Assembly: GCF_001571385.1 (NCBI RefSeq) | Contig: NZ_BCNW01000001.1 | Span: 2,108,001 to 2,172,000, forward strand | Length of the DNA: 64,000 bases | From: Methanofollis ethanolicus | GTDB lineage: Archaea; Halobacteriota; Methanomicrobia; Methanomicrobiales; Methanofollaceae | Direction: 5' to 3' | Notes under the pieces: generated by a model | The model's database searches: none | Told to the model about the DNA's origin: nothing | What the model saw: the letters and a program-made list of their open reading frames with translations, nothing else | Position numbers and translations under genes: made by a program | Shown: piece after piece, positions 41,702 to 51,188 of the stretch | How positions within the stretch are numbered: the stretch's first letter is position 1 | Layout of the letters: every line of letters starts with the position of its first letter

Positions 41702-43471
41702 TTATTCCTCGGCCTGAGCGTAGTAATACTCGCCCTTCGACCTCTGATCCCGGTCGAGGTACGACTCGGGCTTGTTGATCCTGGGCCGGCCGCTCTTGTC
41801 CCGCCTGAAGGTGACGCCAAGGCGCGAAAGGAAGAGGTTCATGCCGTCGCGCATCGAAAACGGCCCCTTCGCCTCGCCGGCAACACCGGGCTCGCCGTCG
41901 AAGACGACGAGGCGCTCGGAGATCATGTCGATGAGGTAGATGTCATGGTCGATGACGATGACGCCGCACTCCTTCCCCTCGGCATGGTGCTTGAGCACCC
42001 GCACCAGGCTCATCCTCTGCTCCACGTCGAGGTGGGCGCTCGGTTCGTCGAGGATATAGAGGGCGGCTTCCCGGGAGAGGCAGGCGGCGATGGCCACCCT
42101 CTGGAGTTCGCCGCCCGATAGGGTGTCCAGGGGCGACTGGAGGATCTGCCGGAGGCCGAGAGGGTCGAGCACCTCGTGCTGGTAGTACGAGGTGTCGAAA
42201 CGCCGGGTGATCTGGCGCAGGGTGAACTCCACCGTGTCGGTGGAGTCGGCCTTCACGTACTGGGGCTTGTACGAGATGGCAATCTTCTCGTCGAGGGCAC
42301 CACCGTCAGGTTCCTCCACGCCCGCGAGGAGTTTTGCGAAGGTGGACTTCCCGATGCCGTTCGGACCGACAAGGCCGAGCACCTCGCCCTTCCGGATCTC
42401 GCCGCCCTTCACGTCGAGGTGGAAGCGGTCATAGTGCTTGGACATCTGCGGGAAGGTATAGAGAGGTTCCCGCCTCGTCTCGTCGGCATGGGCCCGTTTC
42501 TCGAAGACGACGGCCGAGTCCCTGAAGCGGACGTTCTCCTCGGGCAGGTACCCTTCGAGGTACTCGTTGATCCCGACACGCACGCCCTTCGGCCCGGTGA
42601 TCACGCCGAAGACCGCCGGTTTGCCATAGGCGACATGGACCGTGTCGGCGAGCATGTCCAGGATCGCAAGGTCGTGCTCGACGATCACGACAGGCCTCTT
42701 CTCCGCGACCTCCCTGATCAGGTTGGCCGTCGCCATCCTCTGGTAGATGTCGAGGTAGGGAGTGATCTCGTCGAGGAAGTAGAAATCGGCGTCCCGCGCC
42801 AGACAGGCGGCGATCGCCACCCTCTGAAGTTCACCGCCGGAGAGGTTCTGGATGTCGCGGTCCAGGATGGAGTCGAGGGTGAGTTCCGCGGTGAGGTGGC
42901 CGAGCACCCCCCTCTCGTCGGTCTTTGCCAGAAGGTCATGCACCGTCCCTTTGAAGGCCTTCGGTATGAGGGTGATGTACTGGGGCTTCACCGCCACCTT
43001 GATCTCCTTCCCCGAAATGTGCTTCAGGTAATCGAAGAGTTCGGTCCCGGTGAACCTCTTCATGATCTCGTCCCAGGAGACGGTGGCGTCAAAGATCCCC
43101 AGGTTCGGCTGCATCTGGCCGGAGAGGATCTGGATGGACGTGGACTTCCCGATACCGTTCGGGCCGAGAATGCCGGTCACCTTCCCCTCGACAGGGATGG
43201 GGAGGCCGTACAGCACGAAGGCGTTCGGCCCGTACCGGTGAGTGGGTTGTTCCAGTTCCTCCGGGAGGTTCACGATATCGATCGCCCCGAACGGACACTT
43301 TTTGACGCAGATGCCGCATCCGGCACAGAGTTCCTCGGAGATGACCGCCTTTCCTTCCTCATCGAGGACGACGGTCTCGTCCCCGCTTCTGACCCGCGGA
43401 CAGTAGATGATACACTCCTGTCCGCACTTCTTTGAATGACAGTTATCTTTGTGGACGACGGCGATTCGCAT
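41702..43471 (-). CDS. abce1: Ribosome recycling ATPase ABCE1 (Rli1)
   Basis: A 589-residue twin ABC ATPase that splits archaeal ribosomes after termination or rescue. The N-terminal region carries two 4Fe-4S clusters (HSKKCGQECIIYCPRV and CAGCGICVKKCPFGA). Each ABC half has a GPNGIGKST Walker A and an LSGGELQRVAIAACL signature, with a hinge near residue 300. It lies five bases after the EMC6-like gene on the minus strand, and the pelota and RqcH genes face it across the divergent gap. The ATG at 43471 has no strong ribosome binding site. Confidence 0.97.
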   Translation of the reverse strand: MRIAVVHKDNCHSKKCGQECIIYCPRVRSGDETVVLDEEGKAVISEELCAGCGICVKKCPFGAIDIVNLPEELEQPTHRYGPNAFVLYGLPIPVEGKVTGILGPNGIGKSTSIQILSGQMQPNLGIFDATVSWDEIMKRFTGTELFDYLKHISGKEIKVAVKPQYITLIPKAFKGTVHDLLAKTDERGVLGHLTAELTLDSILDRDIQNLSGGELQRVAIAACLARDADFYFLDEITPYLDIYQRMATANLIREVAEKRPVVIVEHDLAILDMLADTVHVAYGKPAVFGVITGPKGVRVGINEYLEGYLPEENVRFRDSAVVFEKRAHADETRREPLYTFPQMSKHYDRFHLDVKGGEIRKGEVLGLVGPNGIGKSTFAKLLAGVEEPDGGALDEKIAISYKPQYVKADSTDTVEFTLRQITRRFDTSYYQHEVLDPLGLRQILQSPLDTLSGGELQRVAIAACLSREAALYILDEPSAHLDVEQRMSLVRVLKHHAEGKECGVIVIDHDIYLIDMISERLVVFDGEPGVAGEAKGPFSMRDGMNLFLSRLGVTFRRDKSGRPRINKPESYLDRDQRSKGEYYYAQAEE

Positions 43472-43477
43472 GGATGA

Positions 43478-43852
43478 TCACATCGATGAAGTGGTGAGCA
43501 TGGTGGACCAGGAGATGAACCAGAAGGCGAAGGTCATGAACGCCTGATAGAACCAGTCTTTGTTGTTCAACTCGGTGTAGTCGATCTTCATCAGCATGAA
43601 GATGTGTTTCTGGAAGACCACACCGGCCATGAGGAGGAGGATGCCGATGATCTGGTTTTGCTGCAGACCTGTCGCAGGGTCGGGAGTCCCGCAGATATAG
43701 AAGGAGAGCAGACCAGTCGCGATACCGAGGAAGCACGCAACAAGGGTCCTCCGGATGCGCTTTTTATGCTCCCTCTGTTTTTCCTCTTTCGTCTTTGCGC
43801 CTTTGCTTTTCGGCGCTTCGGGTGCCTGCGACAGTTTTTCCTCCTCGCCCAT
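43478..43852 (-). CDS. Small membrane protein, EMC6-like candidate
   Basis: A 124-residue protein with a charged N-terminus (KTKEEKQREHKKRIRRT) and three hydrophobic segments (about 38-52, 67-85 and 104-122), ending FAFWFISWSTMLTT. The layout resembles the archaeal EMC6-like family, relatives of an ER membrane insertion subunit; this is a recognition by pattern only. It is transcribed with ABCE1. If correct, it would assist membrane protein insertion near ribosome-handling functions. Confidence 0.6.
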   Translation of the reverse strand: MGEEEKLSQAPEAPKSKGAKTKEEKQREHKKRIRRTLVACFLGIATGLLSFYICGTPDPATGLQQNQIIGILLLMAGVVFQKHIFMLMKIDYTELNNKDWFYQAFMTFAFWFISWSTMLTTSSM

Positions 43853-44037
43853 GATGCATCAGTGGTCTATTTTGTGCGTTGTAGCCATATTTAATTTCGT
43901 GTTGCACGGGCGACGGGACCGGCACGGGCAGAAACTCCGGGCAGGGGAGCGGTGCCGACCTGCACGCGGTGGTGTCCATACCTGCGGGGGCATCTTAAAG
44001 AGCGTTCTGGACCCATACGTACAAAGAGCGTGGGACA

Positions 44038-45945
44038 ATGGCAAACGAACAGGGGATGAGCGGGATGGATGTCAGGGCACTGACGGCGGAACTGTCGGCC
44101 CTGCTCCCGCTCTGGATCGGCAAGATCTATCAGTACGATGCGAAGACCCTGGGGATCCGCCTCAACGGGAACGAGGGGGCGAAGTACCAGTTCCTCGTCG
44201 AGACGGGCAGGCGCGCCCACCTGGTCGGGGCCCTCCCCGAGTCCCCGAAAAATCCCCTGGGGTATGCGATGTTCCTTCGCAAACACCTCGAAGGGGGACG
44301 GGTGACTGCCATCGGGCAGTACGGCCTCCAGCGTATCTTCTATATCGATGTGGCGAAGAAGGCCGGGATACTGAGGCTTGTCATCGAACTCTTCGACGAG
44401 GGGAATGCCATCCTCCTCGACGAGGCCGGGGTGATCACCAAGCCCCTGCGGCACCACCGCTTCAAAGACCGTTCCGTCGTGCCTGGAGAGGCCTATGCCC
44501 TCCCCGAGGGGACTGACTGCAGCGGCTTCGACAGCGAGTCCTTCGCCGCGATGCTCAGGGCCTCAGACCGCGATCTTGTCAGGACCCTTGCCGTGAACTG
44601 CCTCCTCGGCGGCGCCTATGCCGAACTCGCCTGCAGCCGTGCCGGGGTCGACAAGAGCATTCCGGCTGCCGAAGCCGATGCCGGGGCGGTGTATGCAGCG
44701 CTCCACCAGGTCATCGGCATGGTCGAGGGGCAGAGGGAACCGGTGACCACGGCGAGTGGGTGCTGGCCGATCCGGGGCATGGGAGAGGAAAAAGAGGCGT
44801 TTTCCACATTCAACAAGGCCCTGGAAGCATATTATCCACTCCAGGCAGCCGCCGCGGTGAAGGCCGAGGCGAAACGGCCGAAACTCTCGAAGGAAGAGGT
44901 GATCCTCCGCCAGCAGGAGGAGGCGCTGAAGAAGTTCGCGGGGAAGATCAAAAAGGCCGAGAAGGCGGTCGAGGCGGTCTACACCAACTATCCCCTCGTG
45001 CAGGACGTCATCGCCACCCTTGAACGGGCAAGCCAGAGCCTCTCCTGGCAGGAGATCGAGGAAGTCCTCAAAAAAAGTGACCTCCCTGCAGCGAAGGCGG
45101 TCGTCGCCGTCCACCCGGCCGAGGCGGCCGTCGACCTCGACCTCGGGGTGCGGGTGAAGATCTTTGTCCACGAGAATGTCGAGGCAAACCTCGACCACTA
45201 CTACGACCAGGTCAAGAAGTTCAGAAAGAAGACCGAGGGCGCCCTTGCGGCGATAGAGCGCGGCGCCGCAAAACCGAAGGAGAAACCGAAAGAGACCCTC
45301 CACCTCCTGAAGAAGAAGTGGTTCCACAGGTTCAGGTGGTTCTATACGACCGACGGCACCCTCGTCCTCGGCGGGCGGGACGCCTCGCAGAACGAAGAAC
45401 TGGTCAAGAAGTATATGGAGGGGAAGGACACCTTCGTCCACGCCGACGTGCACGGCGGTTCGGTCGTCATCGTCAAGGGCGAGACCGAGCACATGGACGA
45501 CGAGGTCGCCCAGTTCGCCGCATCGTACTCCAATGCCTGGAAGGCCGGGCACTTCTCGGCAGACGTCTATTTCGCACGCCCCGACCAGGTGAGCAAGACC
45601 GCCGAGTCGGGCGAGTTCGTCGCCCGCGGCGGTTTCATCGTGCGGGGCGAGAGGCGTTATGTGAAGGACGTCCAGCTCGGCACGGCAATCGGGGTGCAGA
45701 AAGAGCCAAGCGTTGCGATCATCGGCGGGCCGGTGGCGGCGGTGCGGACACGGACACAATATGTCGTCGAACTTTCTCCCGGCACCTTCGAACCGAACGA
45801 CGTGGCAAAGAAGGTCCAGCGTCTCATGAGGGAGAAGATCGGCGAGGATACCTGGAAACGACTGAAGACCGCGCTGAACACCGAGGCGATCGCCGCCTTT
45901 GTCCCGCCGGGCGGGTCTGATATCGTGGGCGAGCATGAAGGCTGA
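44038..45945 (+). CDS. rqcH: Ribosome quality control protein RqcH (NEMF/Tae2/FbpA family)
   Basis: A 635-residue NFACT-domain protein. It binds 50S subunits carrying peptidyl-tRNA and can recruit Ala-tRNA to tail the nascent chain. Recognisable features are the N-terminal MSGMDVRALTAELSALL, the NFACT-N region with YAMFLRKHLEGG, a long coiled coil (about 290-420) and the NFACT-R core WFHRFRWFYTTDGTLVLGGR and HADVHGGS. Its end overlaps the pelota start by 11 nt, which indicates co-translation. It faces abce1 across a 185-nt divergent gap. Confidence 0.93.
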   Translation: MANEQGMSGMDVRALTAELSALLPLWIGKIYQYDAKTLGIRLNGNEGAKYQFLVETGRRAHLVGALPESPKNPLGYAMFLRKHLEGGRVTAIGQYGLQRIFYIDVAKKAGILRLVIELFDEGNAILLDEAGVITKPLRHHRFKDRSVVPGEAYALPEGTDCSGFDSESFAAMLRASDRDLVRTLAVNCLLGGAYAELACSRAGVDKSIPAAEADAGAVYAALHQVIGMVEGQREPVTTASGCWPIRGMGEEKEAFSTFNKALEAYYPLQAAAAVKAEAKRPKLSKEEVILRQQEEALKKFAGKIKKAEKAVEAVYTNYPLVQDVIATLERASQSLSWQEIEEVLKKSDLPAAKAVVAVHPAEAAVDLDLGVRVKIFVHENVEANLDHYYDQVKKFRKKTEGALAAIERGAAKPKEKPKETLHLLKKKWFHRFRWFYTTDGTLVLGGRDASQNEELVKKYMEGKDTFVHADVHGGSVVIVKGETEHMDDEVAQFAASYSNAWKAGHFSADVYFARPDQVSKTAESGEFVARGGFIVRGERRYVKDVQLGTAIGVQKEPSVAIIGGPVAAVRTRTQYVVELSPGTFEPNDVAKKVQRLMREKIGEDTWKRLKTALNTEAIAAFVPPGGSDIVGEHEG

Positions 45946-46960
45946 GTACGGCGAACTGAAAGGATCGTACGGCGAGATCAGGCTGTTCCCCGAGTCTCTC
46001 GACGACCTCTGGCACCTTGAACACCTCATCGAGCCGCGCGACCTCGTCTTTGCGACGACCTTGCGGACCGTCGACGCGGCGACGGACAAACTCCGCCCTG
46101 AAAAGGCCGAGAAGAGGCAGGTCCGCCTCGGCATCAGGGTGGAGAAGGTGGAGTTCCACCCGTACGCCAACCGCCTCAGGGTCGGCGGCATCATCGAATC
46201 GGGCATGGACATCGCCTCGTACCATACACTCAATGTCGAGCCGGGCTACGAGATCTCGGTGATCAGGAGGTGGCGGGGGATCGACCTCGAAAGGGTCGAG
46301 AGGGCGGTCGGGGCCTCTCTCCACAATGTCGTCCATGTGCTCACCATCGAGGAAGGCGAGGCCGAACTCTTCAGGATCCGGCAGTACGGCCCGGAGAGGG
46401 TCACGACCATCACCGCAGGAAGCGGGAAGGGTGCTGAGATCGACGGCAGGACCGCCTTCTTTGCCGACGCCCTGTCCTCCCTGAAGGATGTCACCGGCCC
46501 GGTCGTCGTCGCGGGGCCGGGTTTTGTCAAGGAAGACTTTGTCAGGTACCTGAAGGCGAAAGACCCCGACCTCGGCGAGAGGGTCGTCACCGTCGAGACG
46601 CGGCGGATCGGCCGCGGCGCCGTCCAGGACGCAATCGGCCAGGGTGTCCTCGAAAGACTCGCCGGCGACCTCCAGCTCGCCCGCGAGGTGACCAGGATGG
46701 ACGAGGTGCTCAAACGTATCGGCACCGGCGGGGCGGTGGCGTACGGAAAGGCCGAGGTCAGGAAGGCTGTCGAATATGGCGCTGCCGAGGAGGTGCTCGT
46801 CGCCGATGCCCTGATCAGGGACGCCGGCATCGCCCGTCTCCTCGAAGAGGCGGAGAGGATCAACGCGCGGGTCGTCGTCTTCAGTTCCGAGTTCGACCCC
46901 GGCGGACAACTCAACGCCCTCGGCGGCATCGCCGCCCTGCTCCGCTATCCCCTCGGGTGA
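45935..46960 (+). CDS. pelA: mRNA surveillance protein pelota
   Basis: A 341-residue pelota (Dom34) that enters stalled ribosomes like a tRNA and, with aEF1A and ABCE1, splits them. It has the N-terminal Sm-like domain (GELKGSYGEIRLFPESLDDLWHL), the central domain and the C-terminal GNAT-like segment with AYGKAEVRKAVEYGAAEEVLVAD. ATG 45935 overlaps the rqcH 3' end. The gene set ABCE1, RqcH and pelota in one place joins recycling, rescue and tailing. Confidence 0.95.
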   Translation: MKAEYGELKGSYGEIRLFPESLDDLWHLEHLIEPRDLVFATTLRTVDAATDKLRPEKAEKRQVRLGIRVEKVEFHPYANRLRVGGIIESGMDIASYHTLNVEPGYEISVIRRWRGIDLERVERAVGASLHNVVHVLTIEEGEAELFRIRQYGPERVTTITAGSGKGAEIDGRTAFFADALSSLKDVTGPVVVAGPGFVKEDFVRYLKAKDPDLGERVVTVETRRIGRGAVQDAIGQGVLERLAGDLQLAREVTRMDEVLKRIGTGGAVAYGKAEVRKAVEYGAAEEVLVADALIRDAGIARLLEEAERINARVVVFSSEFDPGGQLNALGGIAALLRYPLG

Positions 46961-48136
46961 GGGGGGGATATCATTTTTCGGCTCTGGAGAAACCCTCATG
47001 GGAAAGTACTTCCTGAAGCGATAGGGAGAAAAATTCTATTCAGATGTGCCTGGTCCAGGGGGGCTGCCGCCCCCCATACCCCCTGCCATTACGATAGGGG
47101 CAGGGATGGCCTCCTCCTCCTCCAGGACTCCGACCTTTTCTTCCCGGGACCAATCCTCGCGCGGGGGTCCGGGGGCAAAAGTCCCCCGGCGAACGGGAAG
47201 GCAGAGGATCAGCACGCACTATCAACCGATGGAGGAGGATTTCTCCAAAGCCCATTTTCTCTTTTCTATGGGGGCGTCCCTGAACCCTTGTTCCGCTCGG
47301 AAAATATCCCAGGAGCATATCCCAAAACCCTCGTTCACTCTCCCCATCTCTGCATGGGGGCTCGAGAGAACATTTCATGATCGGGTCGATGTCTTCCCGA
47401 ATACCCTGAAAAATCGTGCGAAACCCCCGCCTTCCCCCGCCTCTTTGCCGGGGGACTGACGTCGAAAATCAAAGATTTTCTTGTGCTCACTCCGTTCCCA
47501 GCCCCCGTAACTCGAAAATCAAAGATTTTCTGGCTCTGTAGAATTGGGCATGACCCGCGGGGTCACGCATACGGGATGAAAATTGTTCTTTGGGATCTGC
47601 TGGTCAACATGCCTTCCCCCACGCTCGCGCCGGGGGACTACCTCGAAGACCTTCGGTCTTCTCGTTGCCCCCGGACCCCCGCAGTGCGATAGGGCCGGGA
47701 AGGCAGAAGGCGGAGATTCCATCTCTGAAATGGGATGCTCGATGAGAGTCAGAGCCCCGTGCGAACCCGGGAGTCGTTCCCCGGGATCATTTTCATGGTA
47801 AACCCTCGTACTTCGGCCGATGTAACCCCGATCCTATGAAGAGGTACACAGATCCACTGCCTTCCCCACGATCTAGCCGGGGGACTGCCCTCCACCCCCT
47901 ATCCTGGTGGCAGGGGGACCGGGGGGCGGCAGCCCCCCGGCACAGACAATAGACCAGGATCTTTCCAGTGTCGACATGACAGAGGGTAGGATCCGTTCCG
48001 AATACCCTCTGTGAATGAAAACGGATCGACATCTCTTCCCACAGATCGACAGTTGAAAAACGGTCCCCTGATGAGCCCCTTCGCTCCGCACATGCAGGAC
48101 TGCTGGGCTGACGGAAAGGAAAAAAGGGGATTGTAT
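46961..48136. repeat. Composite repeat cluster, copies 5-6
   Basis: This gap of about 1.2 kb has no gene. It holds: a 73-bp block at 46980-47052 beginning GGCTCTGGAGAAACCC that recurs at 53997-54069; module A and B at 47053-47200; an inverted tail of the long element (47300-47465); twin hairpins GAAAATC-AAA-GATTTTC at 47464-47480 and 47514-47530; a 275-bp block at 47532-47806 whose inverted copy is at 53699-53977 and which contains hairpin GAAGACC-TTC-GGTCTTC (47645-47661); and an inverted module A (about 47880-47945). Confidence 0.8.
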
Positions 48137-48844
48137 TTATTCTTCCTTCGCTTCAGCTTCGGCAACTGCCGGTTCTTCTGCCGGCATCTCCGGGCGCTTG
48201 AAGGACTCGACAAAGACGATGTCCTGCACCTCGGGGATGAACTCGAAGATCTGGTGGACGACGATCCCGCGGGCCATGACCCAGCGGCGGTCGTAGTTGA
48301 TCCCTGCCGGGAGGTTCAGGGTGAGGGTGCCCTCGGCAAAGGTGACGTCCATCTCGCGGCCTGCAAAGAGTTTGACAAAGCCCTTTGCCTTCTCCTCGAC
48401 GGTCTCGACCATGCCCTCGACGGTGAAGGTGTAGGAGAGCGCCTTGCCGGCGAGCGGGTGGTTGAAGTCGACGACGGCCCTCTTCCCGACCACATTGACG
48501 ACGACGCCCTCGCGGTCGCCCGACTGGATACGCATGCCGAACTTTGGCTTCTCCCTGAACTGGTTGGCGTTCACGGACTCGACAAGCTTCATGTCGTGGG
48601 GACCAAAGCCCTTCTCGGCCTCGACCTCGACCTCGTACTGCTGGCCGATCTCCTTGCCGACGAGAGCCTCGTCAAGGCCCGGGATGACATGGTTGCTCCC
48701 GACGCGAACGACGATCGGGGCATAGTCCTTCTGGCTCTTGATGCCTGCTTCTTCTGCATCAGCGGCGACGGTGGTGTCGAAGATCTCGCCCTCCACACGG
48801 GCGGTATAGTTGAGTCTAACGATGTCTCCTTCCTGAATTGCCAT
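48137..48844 (-). CDS. slyD: FKBP-type peptidyl-prolyl isomerase (SlyD-like)
   Basis: A 235-residue cytosolic isomerase with FKBP and inserted-flap (IF) domains: GDIVRLNYTARVEGEIFDTT, VRVGSNHVIPGLDEALVGK, the IF region, and VDFNHPLAGKALSYTFTV. A C-terminal extension (about 160-235) of roughly 75 residues ends in a Glu/Ala-rich tail, longer than short archaeal FKBPs and typical of long archaeal members. ATG 48844 is used; GTG 48853 is in frame. It is divergent from the CYTH gene and both seem leaderless. Confidence 0.9.
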   Translation of the reverse strand: MAIQEGDIVRLNYTARVEGEIFDTTVAADAEEAGIKSQKDYAPIVVRVGSNHVIPGLDEALVGKEIGQQYEVEVEAEKGFGPHDMKLVESVNANQFREKPKFGMRIQSGDREGVVVNVVGKRAVVDFNHPLAGKALSYTFTVEGMVETVEEKAKGFVKLFAGREMDVTFAEGTLTLNLPAGINYDRRWVMARGIVVHQIFEFIPEVQDIVFVESFKRPEMPAEEPAVAEAEAKEE

Positions 48845-48900
48845 AATATACACCTTGTCTATATCAAGTCTCGACGAAAATACTTAAAATGGTGCCATAG

Positions 48901-49422
48901 ATGTTTGAAGTGGAAACAAAAATACGTGTCCCTGATCTCCCGGAGGTCCGCTCCCGTCTTGTCAGGATCGGCGCCGGAACGCCGTCTGTCGCCGACCAGC
49001 AGGACGTCTACTACAACCACCCGGTGCGGGACTTCGGCCGGACCGACGAGGCCCTCAGGGTCAGGTACGAGGGCGAGAGGTGCACCCTCACCTATAAAGG
49101 GCCGAAACTCGCCACAAAGGGTGCAAAGACCAGGGAAGAGTTCAACCTGACCGTGGAGTCCGGGGAGAACCTGGAGGAGATCCTGCGCCGCCTCGGTTTT
49201 GTCAGGAGCGCGGAGGTCAGGAAGCACAGGGAGGAGTTTGCCCTCGGGACCGCGTCCGTCGCCCTCGATGAGGTGGACGGCCTCGGGAGTTTCGTCGAGA
49301 TCGAGGTGATGGCGCACGAAGCAGGGGCGGAAGCGGAAAAAGAGATCGAACGAATTAAAGGAGAACTGGGGATAGAGGGTTCTCACATCCCGCAGTCCTA
49401 TCTTGAACTGCTCAGACAGTGA
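48901..49422 (+). CDS. cyaB: CYTH-domain protein (class IV adenylate cyclase/ThTPase-like)
   Basis: A 173-residue CYTH protein that folds as a tunnel for triphosphates. The E-x-E-x-K motif is present as FEVETKIRV at the N-terminus, followed by basic and acidic lining residues (RYEGERCTLTYKGPK, REEFNLTVE, SVALDEVDGLGSFVEIEV). Family activities include adenylate cyclase, thiamine triphosphatase and inorganic triphosphatase, and sequence alone does not choose between them. It starts at ATG 48901, near a TACTTAAAA box. It overlaps the convergent phosphoesterase gene by 11 nt. Confidence 0.85.
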   Translation: MFEVETKIRVPDLPEVRSRLVRIGAGTPSVADQQDVYYNHPVRDFGRTDEALRVRYEGERCTLTYKGPKLATKGAKTREEFNLTVESGENLEEILRRLGFVRSAEVRKHREEFALGTASVALDEVDGLGSFVEIEVMAHEAGAEAEKEIERIKGELGIEGSHIPQSYLELLRQ

Positions 49423-50053
49423 GCAGTTCGATCTCGATCGCCTTCGGTTCGTCGCCGAAGTGGATCAGGGCGCAGTTGCCCTCCGAGGCCGGGCCCGGGT
49501 TGACGATCGTGACGCCGTCCACCTCGGTGACCCCCTTGTTCTCGTGCATGTGAGCGCAGCAGACGAGGTCGAACTCCTTGATGTGGTTCCTGACACTTGT
49601 GCTGCCCACATGGTCCTCACCGGCCAGGTCAAAGACGCCGTGAGGCGGGACATGGCTGACCAGCACATTATGGACATTCCTGTCCATGTGAGCCGTAGCC
49701 TGTTTGATCAGACGTTCAATCTCCTCTTCTTTCAACTCGAAGGGCGTCTCGAAGGGCGTCGGGTTGGACCCGCCGACGCCGGCCATCGAAATCTTCCCGA
49801 GCGAGAATGTAGCACCGTGGAGATTGACACAGTCCGAGTGTTCGAGAGCATCGCAGATATCGCATGGATCACAGTTCCCCGGTACCGCAAAGCACGGTAC
49901 GTCGATGAGCGAGGTCATCTTGTTGACCATATCACATGGTCCGAACTGTGTGAGATCGCCAGCAATGATGACAAAGTCGGGCTGGAGGGCCATGAAGGAC
50001 TCCAGCTTGCCCAACTGGCCATGAAGGTCTGCCAGCAAAAGCACATCCATCAT
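49412..50053 (-). CDS. Metallophosphoesterase (calcineurin-like)
   Basis: A 213-residue dimetal phosphoesterase. Metal motifs are LLADLHGQ, AGDLTQFG, PGNCDPCD, SHVPPHG and CCAHMHENKG. It resembles archaeal YfcE/MJ0936-type proteins active on phosphodiesters; physiological substrate unknown. It starts at ATG 50053 or the next in-frame ATG, 12 nt after the radical SAM gene, so it is the last gene of a minus-strand operon beginning with DUF126 at 51599. Confidence 0.88.
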   Translation of the reverse strand: MMDVLLLADLHGQLGKLESFMALQPDFVIIAGDLTQFGPCDMVNKMTSLIDVPCFAVPGNCDPCDICDALEHSDCVNLHGATFSLGKISMAGVGGSNPTPFETPFELKEEEIERLIKQATAHMDRNVHNVLVSHVPPHGVFDLAGEDHVGSTSVRNHIKEFDLVCCAHMHENKGVTEVDGVTIVNPGPASEGNCALIHFGDEPKAIEIELLTV

Positions 50054-50065
50054 GATAGAACTTCT

Positions 50066-51175
50066 CTAACGGTTCCTATAAAATCTTCTCTCAGGATCGT
50101 CCCAGGAACCGGAAATTTTCCCGTTTAGTGCAAGACGGCCAAGATCGCGTTGCGTCTCCGAAAGAAGCCCCCTGGGCCCCAGGTTTGCCATCGGCGTCCC
50201 GGGCAGCGGTATAAAAAGATGGACATGGGCCTGCCCACGGCGCGTGACCTCGCGGATGAGAGCGAGGGTCGCCAGTTCGTCTTCGTCCTCCTCGCACGGG
50301 AGGCCGACGATGAAGTCGACCACGGGCATGAAGCCATGGTCACGGCAGAGGTCGAGGGCATGCTCGACGTCGGCGACGGTATGTCCCCGGCGCAGGAGTC
50401 CGAGCACCCTGTCGCTTCCCGACTGGGCCCCGAAATGGAGGCGGCGGTTTGCGCAGTGCGCCGAGATCAGGTCGAGAGACGCGTCGGTGACGAACTCGGG
50501 CCGCACCTCCGAGGGAAAGGTCCCGAAATAGATCTGGTTTGTGTGGAGCGCACGAAACAGGCGTTCAACGCGGTCGAGGCGAGGGTGGATGCCGTCGTCA
50601 GAACCGTAGGCAAGGGCGTTCGGGGTGACGAAACGGGCGTCCCGGAACCGTGCCGCATACCGGGCGATCTCCTCCACGGGCCGATGGCGCATCCGCCTCC
50701 CGAATATCCGGGGGGTCTGGCAGTACGCGCACCCGAAAGGGCAGCCGCGGGAGATCTCGATGTATCCTTTGAACTGCGAGAAGGGGGGATACGCGGGGAG
50801 AAAGACCGTATGGTCGGGAGGACAGATGCCGTCCTTTGTGGCCACACCCGGAACCGGTCCGGTCTCCCCTGCCTCGATCGCCCGAAGGAGCCGCGGGAGG
50901 GTGTGCTCACCCTCGCCGGTGACGACATAGTCGGCGTACCTCGCCACCTCCGCAGGGCATGCCGCCGCATGGGGGCCGCCGACGATGGTGGTGCAGGGCG
51001 CCGATGCGATCTCGTCCTGGAAGTGCGGGGCATTGATGGAGTTGAGACTGTAGCAGGTCACGTCGCCTTCGGGCCCGCCCGACAGCCGCACGGTGATCCC
51101 CTCTGCCTCGCAGGCCGCATAGAGGGCGGCAAAGGAATTTTTCGCCGCGGTGATCTCCCGCCAGTTCACCTGCAT
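50066..51175 (-). CDS. B12-binding/radical SAM protein (TIGR04013-like)
   Basis: A 369-residue iron-sulfur enzyme. An N-terminal cobalamin-binding-like region (about 1-110, with TTIVGGPHAAACPAEVAR) is followed by the radical SAM cluster motif RGCPFGCAYCQTP (C-x3-C-x2-C) and the TIM-barrel core with HFGAQSGSDRVLGLLRRGH. The relatives are methanogen radical SAM proteins of unknown substrate. The reader should note that the B12 domain lacks the classical DxHxxG and may be only fold-related. It lies between DUF126 and the phosphoesterase in one operon. Confidence 0.85.
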   Translation of the reverse strand: MQVNWREITAAKNSFAALYAACEAEGITVRLSGGPEGDVTCYSLNSINAPHFQDEIASAPCTTIVGGPHAAACPAEVARYADYVVTGEGEHTLPRLLRAIEAGETGPVPGVATKDGICPPDHTVFLPAYPPFSQFKGYIEISRGCPFGCAYCQTPRIFGRRMRHRPVEEIARYAARFRDARFVTPNALAYGSDDGIHPRLDRVERLFRALHTNQIYFGTFPSEVRPEFVTDASLDLISAHCANRRLHFGAQSGSDRVLGLLRRGHTVADVEHALDLCRDHGFMPVVDFIVGLPCEEDEDELATLALIREVTRRGQAHVHLFIPLPGTPMANLGPRGLLSETQRDLGRLALNGKISGSWDDPERRFYRNR

Positions 51176-51188
51176 CCTGTCTGCCCTC

